Source of the DNA: Heritiera littoralis
Taxonomy: Eukaryota; Streptophyta; Magnoliopsida; Malvales; Malvaceae
Length of the DNA: 64,000 nt
Assembly: GCA_031772115.1 (NCBI GenBank)
Contig: JAPDPK010000111.1
Coordinates: forward strand, 1,364,001 to 1,428,000
Direction: 5' to 3'
Shown here piece by piece: positions 1 to 9,359 of this stretch. A model generated the notes under the pieces. It saw only the letters and a list, made by a program, of their open reading frames with translations, did no database searches and had not been told where the DNA came from. The stretch's first letter is position 1. The number at the start of each line of letters is the position of its first letter. The position numbers and the translations under genes are program-made.

Positions 1-1888
1 TAGGAGAAGTAATGAGATGGAAGATTTAATAGTCAAGGAAATTAAATTGATGTTATAAGAATAATTGAGGTATGAGCAAAGAATTAATATCAGAAAATTA
101 AGTGTAACTAAAGACAAGTGTTATATGGAAGAAAGGAGACCAATTAAGTGAATGGTCAAATAATGATGGTCAAATGTTAAGATGAAATGATTTAATTGGA
201 TGATGATAAAATAGATATCAGATTTTCATAATTAAATGATTATGTGTGGCTGATATGAGAATGGAAGAAGAGAATTGAATGGGTCAAATAAGAGGGTCAA
301 AAGGCTAAGGGTTGAGATAAAAAGGGATTAAGATGCATTTAATGAAAAATGCATGAGTCATCTTCATCTCCCATCACCTTCACGGCAGCAACACTCCCTT
401 TCCCTCACTCTCGTTCCTTCTCCAAGTTTCCATAAGTTCCATCCCATATCCACCTTGACAAACACCCTTGTTTAGTAACCAAATCGTTAAGTTTGTTAGA
501 CGAAAAACGATCATAGTCACTAGACGAGGCTATATCCAAAGTTTAGTGGATTGAATCCAAGTATTGGAAGAGATCTCAAAAGCTGAAAATTTGGTCACTA
601 GCAAAAGGTAAGAGAAGAAGATGATTCTTTCAATTTTGTTTGTGGTATGGAGTTGTACTGAGTTGGTATAATATGTATATGATGAATTTTTAAAGGTTTG
701 CTTTGATATGATGATTTCAGATTTGAAGAAGTATAAGGCTAGGGTTGGTGAACCAAGCGATTTCGTGTTCTCGAAGAAATCGAGGTAAGAAATTTATGTA
801 ACGAACGTAAGGCGGCTAAGTCCGCATGTTTTATGATGTTTTGATGTGGTTTGGAGAGATGTACTAGCTATTTTGTGCAGGAAAAATGACATTTTCGGAC
901 TTGTCTCCTAGTACCAATTAGGTTAGGAGCAGCCGACTGCCTTAAGTAGCAGCCAACTGCCTAGAGACAACCAAAATGCCGTTTTTTCGAAAACCGACTC
1001 AAACCAGTCGACTGCTATGTAAGCCAGTCGACTGCTATTTACCCAGAAGCATTTTGTTTCAAACCAATCGACTGCTATATGGGACAGTCAACTGCTATTT
1101 GCCAAAATGCATTCTGTTTCAAAAACAGTCGACTGCTATATGTACCAGTCGACTGCTATTTCTTAAGAAGCATTCTGTTTGAAAACCAGTCGACTGCTAT
1201 ATGGACCAGTCGACTACCCTCATGCGTTTTCAAAATGAAAAATATCGGAATTTTAAATGAAAATAATTTCGATAAATGAAAGTATGAAGCAGCAGCCGAC
1301 TGCCCTATTAAGCCAGTCGACTGCCCTGTTTTGAAAAGAGGTTTTCAAACCTATTTTCAGAAAATATGAAATGTCATGGCAAGAAACTATATGGCATATG
1401 TTTTGAGAAGATGCAGTTTCATGTTTCTAGTAGGGGCTCTGATCAAGTCCTGAAATGATGTATGTTATGGGCTGAGGAACCATAAGTCAGGCCTCAGTCG
1501 CTACAGAAGGACACCTGACTAGTGTTAACTGTAGCCACCAACAGTTGGCCAATCTGTTTATATTATATGTTCGGCTAAGGGAGGATTCCTGGCCCTATGG
1601 GGTACGCCACATGATGATGATGATGATGCAGTGCATAACTCCATAAAAGTACAAATAGTTTTTATGTTATCAAAAACTATATGTATATGCGATTTCAAAG
1701 AATAAAGAAATCGAAAGTACTTGGTCTACTTGTACAAGAAGTTTTAAAAGAAGTATATGATGTACGATTTCAAGAAAGTATAAGATGTTTTAAGAAAAGT
1801 ATGATTGACATTGACAAGCAAATCTAATCAAGTTAAGTGAAAAAGGGAAAAAGGTGAATTGCAAATGTATGGTGACTGGGACATCACA
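1..1888 (+). repeat. Truncated LTR of G-family Ty3/gypsy chromovirus (G0)
   Basis: This segment matches, in reverse complement, most of the LTR at 2021-4405: the same stretch around the splice-like 'gaggtaag', the ggcggctaagtccgcatg block, the CAGTCGACTG-rich array (about 1005-1330) and the same terminal region ending in acatcaca at 1888. It enters the window already inside the LTR, so the 5' end is not seen. The section just before the end is shorter than in G1 and G2; the block with the conserved TGAGCG hairpin is missing. No convincing PBS follows 1888 (only TGGTAT at 1914), so it is a solo or decayed LTR. The small ORFs in it come from the repeat array and are not genes. Confidence 0.8.
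1005..1330 (+). repeat. Array of CAGTCGACTG palindromes in the G0 LTR
   Basis: The self-complementary decamer CAGTCGACTG and one-base variants occur in pairs about 20-22 bases apart, each pair followed by GCATTCTGTTT, giving a loose ~60-bp period. The same array is in both G1 LTRs and, more decayed, in both G2 LTRs. Confidence 0.85.
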
Positions 1889-2020
1889 TGATGTGCTAAT
1901 TTTGGTATAGATCAAGAATAAAATTAAAAGTACCAAAGGGTTTTTGTTTAGCAATTTTGCTATAAAAGACATAAGTTTGCATATGTGATTTTAGGAATAA
2001 GAAATTTGGGAATGACAAGT

Positions 2021-4405
2021 TGTGACGTCCCCGTCACTTCATCTTATCACTTATCTTTTTCCTTCTTTATTTAGATTTAGTTCATTCAGTGTCATTCTTT
2101 CCTTATTCTTAAGCTAATTATCTAATAGCTTATGAAATACTATTCAATTTCCATAAACATAAAAATGATATATATAAATATCATTCCATTTCCGCAGGAT
2201 CTCATACATCATCTTAACTTATATCCCCGACATCTTATATACATTATTTCTACTTGTACTGTACCGTAGCTGAATTAAAATTTGCTATACATAAACATAT
2301 GAGTATACCTTCTATACTAATTGGGAAGCGTATCGAGAAGGTACACTTCAATTCTTCGAAAACAAGCTCCTCTAGTCGGAGCGGGGTTCACTTCAGGTAA
2401 TATGTAGGAAAAATGGTCGTAAAAGGGTGAGTTTACGCTCAGTAAGAAAAATATGTAAAAGAGCGTGCTATGCCTCTATATGCATTTTTCCTACTTGGCT
2501 CTACAATGTCATGTAAAGCATTATAAAGCATGCATCATAAACATCTTTCATGCTTCGTTTATAACCATGCATATTCATTTCAAATGACATGGCAATCATA
2601 CTTTGTATGCTTCTTCTTAAACTATAGCATACATATAAAACATGCATCATACTTCTTTCTTTAAAACATCATACTTCATACATACTTTAAAACATACATC
2701 ATATACTTCTTCATACATACATATTGTACTTTGAAATAGATGGAGACTATGTACAATATTTAAGCGATTGCATCGTCATATAAACCGTTCATTCCCATTT
2801 ATACGACTTTAATCATGCATTAGTACATTGGTATACCATGTAGAGGTCAAGGATTCTCTCCTGCCTTAATAATACCACAATGAGCACTAGTCAGGTGTCA
2901 CTTATGGTCTTGAGGACCGGACTAGGGTTCCTCGCTTAACATACATATTACTGAGGACTTGATCCAAGTCTCTCAGCCATCAGAAATGCATAATCATCAC
3001 GCAGTCCATAGTCTCAAAACATTTATAATATACTTTTCAGAAAACACTTTTGTGTTTAAATCAAATAAGCTTTGAAAGCTCTTTTCATACATGGCAGTCG
3101 ACTGGTCTTATAGGGCAGTCGACTGCTCCTTCATAACTTCTTTTATCGAAATAATTTCATTTAAATTTTTCGATATTTTCATATTTGAAAATACATGGGG
3201 GCAGGACTGGTCCATATAGCAGTCGACTGGTTTTCAAACAGAATGCTTCTTAAGAAATAGCAGTCGACTGGTCCATATAGCAGTCGACTGTTTTTGAAAC
3301 AGAATGCAATTTAGCAAATAGCAGTCGACTGTCCCATATAGCAGTCGACTGGTTTGAAACAGAATGCTTCTGGGTAAATAGCAGTCGACTGGCTTACATA
3401 GCAGTCGACTGTTTGCATCGGTTTTCGGAAAAACGACGTTTTGGTTGTCTCTAGGCAGTCGACTTCCCTTTCAAGGCAGTCGGCTACCCCTAGCCTAATT
3501 GGTACTAGGAAACAAGTCCGAAAATGCATCTTTTCCTGCACAAAATCAACTGGTGCTTCTCTCCAAAACATGTAAAAACATCATAAAACATGCGGACATA
3601 GCCGCCTTACGTCCGTTACATAAATTCCTTACCTCGATTCCTTCGGGAACGCAAGATCACTTGATGCGTCACCTTAGCTTTTCACTTCTTCAACCTAAAA
3701 TCATTATACCACATCAAACCTTAAATTAAATCACATACACATATCATATCAACTCCGTACAACTCAAATCCATGAACGAAATTGACTAAATCATTTTCTT
3801 CTCTTACCTTCACTAGAGACCAGAATTTCAGATGTTAAGATCTCCTCCAATACTTGAAATCAATCCACCAAACTTTGGATATCACTTAGCCTAGTGACAA
3901 GGATCGTTTTTCGTCTAATAAACTTGTTGGATCGATGGGAGAGTAAGGTGGTTTGTCAAGGTAGCCATGGATGGTAACTTGGAAGCTTGGATGGAACGAG
4001 AGGGAGAGGGCTGGAGGTAGGGGCTGACGTTGGTGATGATAGTGAGGGTGATGAGTCATGCCATTTCATTAAATGCATGCTCATCTCATCCTCTATCTCA
4101 GCCATTAGCATCCCTTTGACTCAAGATTATTGACCATCAATTAATTCCTCTTCCACATGACTCATCCACTTAATCTCCAATCAAAATTCTGATTTTAATT
4201 CTTTTCTCCTGTTTTATTCATTTTCTGATATCAACATACTTCATTTGACTTATTGACATTCAACTTCATTATTTCTCCTATATTCCATACATCAATCATA
4301 CATCATTCATACATCAATTACACATCAGCTTCATATTCATTTAATCATCTTGATTGAAATACTTTACAAACATGGAGGAATTACATGGAAATTGGGGATC
4401 TCACA
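2021..4405 (-). repeat. G1 3' LTR (left end)
   Basis: Direct copy of the sequence at 9363-11131 plus 14362-14961. It has TG...CA ends (TGTGAC at 2021, TCACA at 4401-4405). It contains the CAGTCGACTG array (3095-3410), the TGAGCG hairpin (2425-2446) and the inverted repeats at 2912-2933 and 2951-2976. It keeps the 15 bases (3791-3805) missing at the LINE insertion site in the other LTR. Confidence 0.93.
3095..3410 (-). repeat. CAGTCGACTG array in G1 left LTR
   Basis: Nine exact copies of the palindrome CAGTCGACTG lie here, starting at 3095; degenerate copies occur near 3205, 3455 and 3476. They are mostly in pairs, separated by CATATAG-type spacers and AACAGAATGC. Being palindromic, each copy reads the same on both strands. 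Confidence 0.9.
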
Positions 4406-4418
4406 TCCTCCCCACCTT
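4406..4418 (-). other. G1 polypurine tract
   Basis: On the minus strand AAGGTGGGGAGGA directly precedes the LTR start TGTGAGATC. This is the usual place and composition of the plus-strand primer in Ty3/gypsy elements. The same motif precedes the 3' LTRs of G2 and B. Confidence 0.88.
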
Positions 4419-4452
4419 AGAAAATTTGGTCCTCCAAATTTGCCTTAGCTTG

Positions 4453-5058
4453 TCATGTGAACAACTCTGGGTACCTTTCCTTCATTAAGCTCTCTAGCTC
4501 CCATGTAGCTTCTTCCATCGTATGGTATTGCCAGAGAACTTTCACCAGTGGAATCGTCTTAGACCTCAATACTTTATCTTTTCTATCCAAAATCCGAATT
4601 GGCTTCTCTACATAGCTCATATCTTCCCTTATCTCTAAAGGTTCATATTCAATGACATGTGACGGATCCGGGTTATACTTCCGAAGCATCGATACATGAA
4701 ACACATTATGTACTCCCGATAGCTCCGGAGGTAATGCCAATCTATAGGCAACATCGCCTACTCGATCTAAGACCTCAAATGGACCAATGTAACGAGGACT
4801 TAACTTACCTCGTCGGCCAAATCTCATGATTCCTTTGGATGGAGAAACTTTCAAGAACACAAAATCTCCAACCATGAACTCAAGTGGCCTCCGTCGAGCA
4901 TCTGCATAGCTCTTTTGTCTACTCTGAGCTGTCTTAAGCCTCTGACAAATCAACTTAACATCTTCTGATGCTTGCTCGACTAGATATGGAGCCAATAACT
5001 TACGTTCGCCCACTTCTTCCCACCCAATCGGAGATCGACACCTTCTTCCATACAAAGC
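4453..5058 (-). pseudogene. G1 integrase C-terminal part and chromodomain-like tail
   Basis: The 200-codon open part starts MYGRRCRSPIGWEE, the conserved stretch after the integrase catalytic core. It continues through the GDFVFLKVSPSKG and FEVLDRVGDVAYRLALPP blocks of the GPY/F-type C-terminal region. It ends in VLWQYHTMEEATWE followed by KERYPELF, the shape of a chromovirus chromodomain. That tail is thought to guide integration to particular chromatin. It is in the same frame as the upstream integrase piece and is separated from it only by a TAA at 5059-5061. Taken alone it is a fragment, not a functional protein. Confidence 0.9.
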
Positions 5059-5290
5059 TTATGGTGCCATCCCGATGCTTGCATGATAACCATTATTGTA
5101 TGCAAACTCAGCCAGTGGCAGATGGTCATCCCAGGAGCCTTTAAAGTCCATAGCACAAGCTCTCAACATATCCTCGAGCGTCTGAATCGTGCGCTCGGAC
5201 TGTCCATCAGTCTGCGGATGAAAAGCTGTGCTGAAATTCAGCTTAGATCCCATGGCTTCCTGAAAATGCTCCCAGAAATGGGAAGTAAAC
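5059..5290 (-). pseudogene. G1 integrase core, second half (contains catalytic Glu)
   Basis: The reading carries FHPQTDGQSERTIQTLEDML, in which the Glu of SER is the third catalytic acid of the DDE integrase core, then the LPLAEFAYNNGYH block. It is separated from the first half by a single-base loss at about 5290/5291 (CC reduced to C against the G2 copy). It is cut from the C-terminal part by a stop at 5059-5061. The stop is explained by a 3-base in-frame loss at 5060/5061 relative to G2, so the two sides remain in one frame. Integrase inserts the cDNA into host DNA. Confidence 0.88.
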
Positions 5291-7067
5291 TGGAATCTCT
5301 ATCAGAAGTGATGCTCACTGGAACACCGTGTAGTCTTACAACATCTTTTACATACATATCTGCCAAAGCATTGAGTGTATCAGTTGACTTCATAGGTAGG
5401 AAGTGAGCTGATTTTGTCAATCTATCGACAATCACCCAAATACCATCATGATTCTTCTTGGTTCTGGGCAACCCCATAATAAAATCCATCGTAATGTGCT
5501 CCCACTTCCACATAGGTATAGGCAGAGGGTGCAGTAATCCTGCTGGCTTTTGGTGCTCTACCTTGACCTGTTGACATGTGAGACATTTTGCTACAAACTC
5601 AGCTATGTCTCTCTTCATGCCCTTCCACCAGTACACTTTGCGAAGATTATGATACATCTTCGTATTTCCTGGGTGCAACGTGTACTTAGTGGCATGTGCT
5701 TCAGTCAAAATCATCTTCTTCAACTCGTCATCATTAGGAACACATATACGACTCCTAAACCTTAAAATTCCATCATTACTAACATCAAATTCTGAGGTCA
5801 TACCTGACTGCATCTGATTCATAGCCTCTATGCATCTATCATCTTCCTTTTGAGCACTTCGGATTCTGTCCATTAAATCTGGCTCAATCCTTAAACTAGC
5901 CATCATTCCAATTTGCTCATAAGTCATAACATTAAGGTTGAGGCTTGCAAATTGCTCAATTAGTTCATGCTCTTTTATCATCATATAAGACACCATACTT
6001 ACATGCTTCCGGCTCAGAGCATCCGCCACCACATTGGCTTTCCCCGGGTGGTACAAGATCTCACAATCGTAATCCTTTAGTAGCTCGAGCCATCTTCTTT
6101 GCCTCATGTTCAATTCTCTTTGAGAGAACAAGTATTTCAGACTTTTGTGATCCGTAAAAATCTGAAATCTCTCACCATATAAATAATGCCTCCATATTTT
6201 CAGGGCAAATACTACTGCAGCTAACTCCAAATCGTGAGTCGGGTAGTTCTTCTCATGGTCCTTCAATTGTCTAGAACCATATGCCACTACCTTACCATGC
6301 TGCATCAACACACATCCCAAACCTTGCCCTGAGGCATCACTATACACCGCAAATCCACCTGAACCACTAGGGATGGTAAGGATCGGTGCAGTCGTTAGCC
6401 TGCGCTTCAACTCTTGAAAGCTACTTTCACAGGCTTCATTCCACTCATACTTCACTTCTTTGCGCGTTAAGCGCGTCAGTGGAGCAGCTAGCTTCGAGAA
6501 ACCCTCTACAAATCTTCTATAGTAGCCAGCTAAACCCAAGAAACTCCTAATCTCCATCACAGTCTTCGGTCTTTCCCATTGAACCACCGCTTCAATCTTC
6601 GACGGATCAACTGAGACTCCATCTTTACTGATAATGTGACCTAAGAAGGAGATCTGATTCAACCAGAAATCACACTTACTTAGCTTGGCATACAATCCTC
6701 TATCCTTGAGGGTTTGCAGAACTATCTTCAAATGCTGCTCATGCTCTTCCCGAGACCTCGAGTAGACCAAGATGTCATCGATAAAGACAATGACAAACTG
6801 GTCCAAGTACTGCTTAAATACATCATTCATCAAATTCATGAATGCTGCGGGTGCATTGGTTAATCCAAACGGCATCACCAAGAATTCATAATGGCCATAC
6901 CGCGTCCTGAATGCAGTCTTAGGGATATCTTCATCTCGGATCTTCAATTGATGATATCCCGATCTCAAGTCTATCTTGGAAAAGACTTGTGCACCCTTTA
7001 GCTGATCAAAGAGGTCGTAATTCTGGGAAGAGGGTACTTGTTCTTGATCGTCACTTTGTTCAGCCAC
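5238..7067 (-). pseudogene. G1 pol: reverse transcriptase, RNase H and first half of integrase
   Basis: A 609-codon frame whose first ~15 residues are shadow sequence; homology starts at about residue 18 (DLFDQLKGAQVFSKIDL). The RT active site is FIDD at residues 95-98, with VMPFGLTNAPAAF before it. RNase H acids are visible at D244 (SDAS), E281, D306 (TDHKSL) and D349 (VADAL). The integrase zinc-binding set is H458, H465, C495 and C498. The first two catalytic acids are D528 (TMDF) and D589 (SDRD). After D589 the frame slips (base lost at 5290/5291) and the last ~18 residues are meaningless. At the start another single-base loss between 7018 and 7019 separates it from the RT amino-terminal part. 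Apart from these slips it has no internal stop, which fits the young LTRs. Confidence 0.93.
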
Positions 7068-7384
7068 CGGTAGTCAATACATAACCTCATACTACCGTCC
7101 TTCTTCCGGACAAAAAGCACAGGAGCACCCCAAGGGGATACGCTGGGTCGTATGAATCCCTTGTCTAGCAACTCCTGAAGCTGCTTCTTCAATTCTTCCA
7201 ATTCTACTAAAGCCATCCGGTAAGGAGCTCTTGAAATGGGCTCAGTTCCCGGCACCAAATCAATCGTAAACTCCACTTCCCTATCCGGAGGAAGTCCTGA
7301 AAGATCATCTGGAAACACTTCTGGAAAATCTTGGACTACAGGAATATCCTTGAGTCCGGGACGTTTCTGATCTACGTCCTCCAC
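6998..7384 (-). pseudogene. G1 pol: protease-RT junction and RT amino-terminal part
   Basis: The frame contains IPVVQDFPEVFPDDLSGLPPDREVEF, the conserved lead-in to Ty3/gypsy RT, then the SVSPWGAPVLFVRKKDGSMR block and CIDYRWLNKVTIKNKYPLPRI of RT motifs 1-2. True homology ends at about 7019, where one base is missing relative to G2 and the rest of RT continues in another frame. The start codon at 7384 is only the first Met in the frame; homologous codons (GFIAYVEDV) continue upstream to about 7398. Confidence 0.9.
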
Positions 7385-7398
7385 ATAAGCAATAAATC

Positions 7399-7476
7399 CT
7401 TCACATCATCATACACATTATCCATTACTTTCATTTGCAAACAAATCAAAATCAAACATGCTTTCATATTAATTAC
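7399..7476 (-). other. G1 protease-RT linker with stops, intron-like
   Basis: Between the protease frame (stop at 7469) and RT there is an AT-rich linker. Read on the minus strand it runs from GTAATT (7476) to an AG at 7399, 78 bp. Joining its flanks keeps the protease frame in phase with the RT lead-in. G2 has a stop-containing linker at the same place (about 26621-26690), but its donor does not match, so an intron is only a possibility. A shared ancestral lesion is the alternative. Confidence 0.35.
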
Positions 7477-8180
7477 TTGCAAAATTTACAACATAGTTAA
7501 CGGGTGAAGAGAATGTTACACTCTTAGCATAACAGTCCACTATGACATGATTGTTAGCTAACCAATCCATACCCAAAATAACATCAAACCCATACATATT
7601 CAGTAGGATTAGGTCAGCCTTAGATTCTCTTTCTCCTACCCGTAGCTTACAATTCCTATACACTAACTCTGTCATTTGTGATTCCTTAAGAGGTGTGCTT
7701 ATCTTTAATAAGTGTTCTAAAGTCTCCGGCTTAACAGGTATTTTCATAGCAAACTTAGGAGACACAAAAGAATGTGTAGAGCCTGGATCAAACAATGCTA
7801 TGACATTCACATCAAACAAGTAAATCTTACCTTTAATCACTTTGGACGAGACATCGGCAGACTCTTCGTCGATGGCAAACACTCGTCCTTGGGTCACAGC
7901 TTTCTTCCCCTTCTCGGCAGCAGTGGCCTTAGGTAGTGGTTTAGGGGTCTTATCAGATTCATCAGGCATCTTCGGATCTCTCTGAGGGCAATCCTTAATC
8001 ATGTGCCCTTTCTCCCCACATCTAAAGCAAGCGCCACTCGCCAAGCGACATGGCTGTGATCCGTGAAACTTCTCGCATTGCTCACATCTTTGCATCGTAT
8101 TCTTCGGTGAGCTAGCGGTACTTCCAACTGGATTTCGGATCGCTCATCACTTATCTTGATCCCGGTAGCTCTAGGAGTAC
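7469..8180 (-). pseudogene. G1 nucleocapsid zinc knuckle and aspartic protease
   Basis: From Met 8095 the frame gives a CCHC knuckle, CFRCGEKGHMIKDC (C-x2-C-x4-H-x4-C), which binds the RNA genome. A Lys/Thr-rich linker follows. The aspartic protease has LFDPGSTHSFVSPKFA as active-site loop and DVILGMDWLANNHVIVDC as the second conserved block. The loop reads D-P-G where many relatives have D-S-G or D-T-G. Upstream of 8095 the homologous reading (GTPRATGIKISDERS) sits in a different frame because one base is missing at about 8137-8138 (CCC reduced to CC relative to G2). The protease would process the gag-pol polyprotein. Confidence 0.88.
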
Positions 8181-8276
8181 CTATATCATTATCATTATTA
8201 TCATAACTCCAATTTCGATATAATTCCATATAACCATTAAATTAATTTAAAGATCATCTTTCTAGACTTTACTTAC
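8181..8276 (-). other. Candidate intron in G1 gag, between capsid and zinc knuckle
   Basis: On the minus strand the gag frame reads ...V-S-I-G and runs into GTAAGT (8276-8271), a strong plant donor, with a TAA straight after. An AT-rich stretch follows and ends in ATATAG at 8181. The codons then resume as G-T-P-R. Removing 96 bp joins ATA-G to GT-ACT, giving I-G-T-P-R. In G2 the homologous segment (25817-25911, 95 bp, GTAAGC...AATAG) has a different length, but its removal gives the same residues in frame. Seen directly: splice-like ends and restored phase in two copies. Inferred: actual splicing. Confidence 0.55.
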
Positions 8277-9207
8277 CTATAGAAACTCCTTCGGATCGTC
8301 TACTTCTCCGAAATGGATACCTATCGCTCGACGCTTTCTCATCCGACTTCCGCTTCATCGGTTCCTTGCCCTTACCCTTGGCTCGGAAGTCAGCATGATG
8401 CAGATCATAGTCCTGCTCACACAACTGAGCCTTACGGACAGCTTCTCCATAGGTGGTGATATCCATCGGATACAGTTTCGATCTAATCGGGGACTTTAAT
8501 CCCTCGATGAACCTGTAGATCTTATGCCCTTCATCTCTTCGGACCTCGGGATCGAATCTACTCAAGGTGGTGAACTTAGATTCATACTGATTCACCGTCA
8601 TCGTACCTTGAGTTAAGCTTAGGAACTCAATCTTCAGTCTATTCTGATCCGTGCGTGGGATGTATTGTTCATTAAAAGCCTCCACAAATCTATCCCACGT
8701 GACTTCATCATATCGGGCCTCTAACACGGTCCGAGTGGCTTGCCACCAATATTCAGCATCATCAATCAATAAATAGGCAGCCAAGCCTACTTTCTCCCTT
8801 TCGGAGCAGGGCATGTACTCAAAGGACTTCAAGACCGCTTTCATCCAGTTTTCTGCAGTCAACAGATCTCTTTCCCCCTTAAACTTGGGCGGATCTAACT
8901 TCTTGAATTCTTTTATTAAGGCCACACTGCAATAGGCTCTAGGATCCCGCCTTTCCGTAGTTGGGGCTGGTGGGGTTACTTCTGTAGGAGGAATTACAGG
9001 TGTAGCTGTTTGGGTACTTGTGGCCACATTTGGGAAGTTCGACATAAACTGGGTGAACATCGTGGCCATGTTCTCCATGTGCTTTTCCATTTTAGCTAGC
9101 CTTGTATTCGGGCTATGCGGTGGAGATGGATGAGGAGACGGAACTGGGGGCTGTTCTTCACGACCCCGTCCTCTTCCTCTTCTTGTACCTCTCCTTTGTG
9201 AGCTCAT
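8277..9207 (-). CDS. G1 gag (capsid part)
   Basis: Gag forms the cytoplasmic particle that packages element RNA. I chose Met 9205-9207 (MSSQRRGTRRGRGRG), because G2 starts at the matching codon; an in-frame Met at 9267 would add 20 unconserved residues. An Arg/Gly-rich basic start and a Pro-rich spacer are followed by KMEKHMENMATMFTQFM. The retrotransposon gag domain runs from FKKLDPPKFKG through ENWMKAVLKSFEYMPC, YWWQATRTV, WDRFVEAFNEQYIP, FLSLTQGTMTVNQYESKF and YRFIEGLKSPIRSKL. A basic tail (KGKGKEPMKRKSDEK) ends at the candidate splice donor; unspliced, the frame stops four codons on. No internal stop or frameshift is visible. Confidence 0.88.
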
Positions 9208-9347
9208 GCTGTAAATATAATCATCATTGAGCTCTTTAGTATAACCATAAATAGTCATACCAGGCATTTGTATTCAGATAAGTACAGTACAATTGGGGAT
9301 ATACTCTATTTCTAACTTCTTGACACTGACAAACTACAAATCAAATC

Positions 9348-9359
9348 GCTCTGATACCA
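9348..9359 (-). other. G1 primer binding site (initiator Met tRNA)
   Basis: On the minus strand TGGTATCAGAGC begins three bases inside the 5' LTR end (…TCACA, then GAG). It is complementary to the 3' end of plant initiator methionine tRNA, the primer most plant Ty3/gypsy and Ty1/copia elements use. Confidence 0.92.

Noticed and set aside
1005..1330. CRISPR-like appearance of regularly repeated short sequences
   Set aside because: The repeats are palindromic decamers in plant LTRs with spacers that are also repeated; no cas genes, and the host is eukaryotic.
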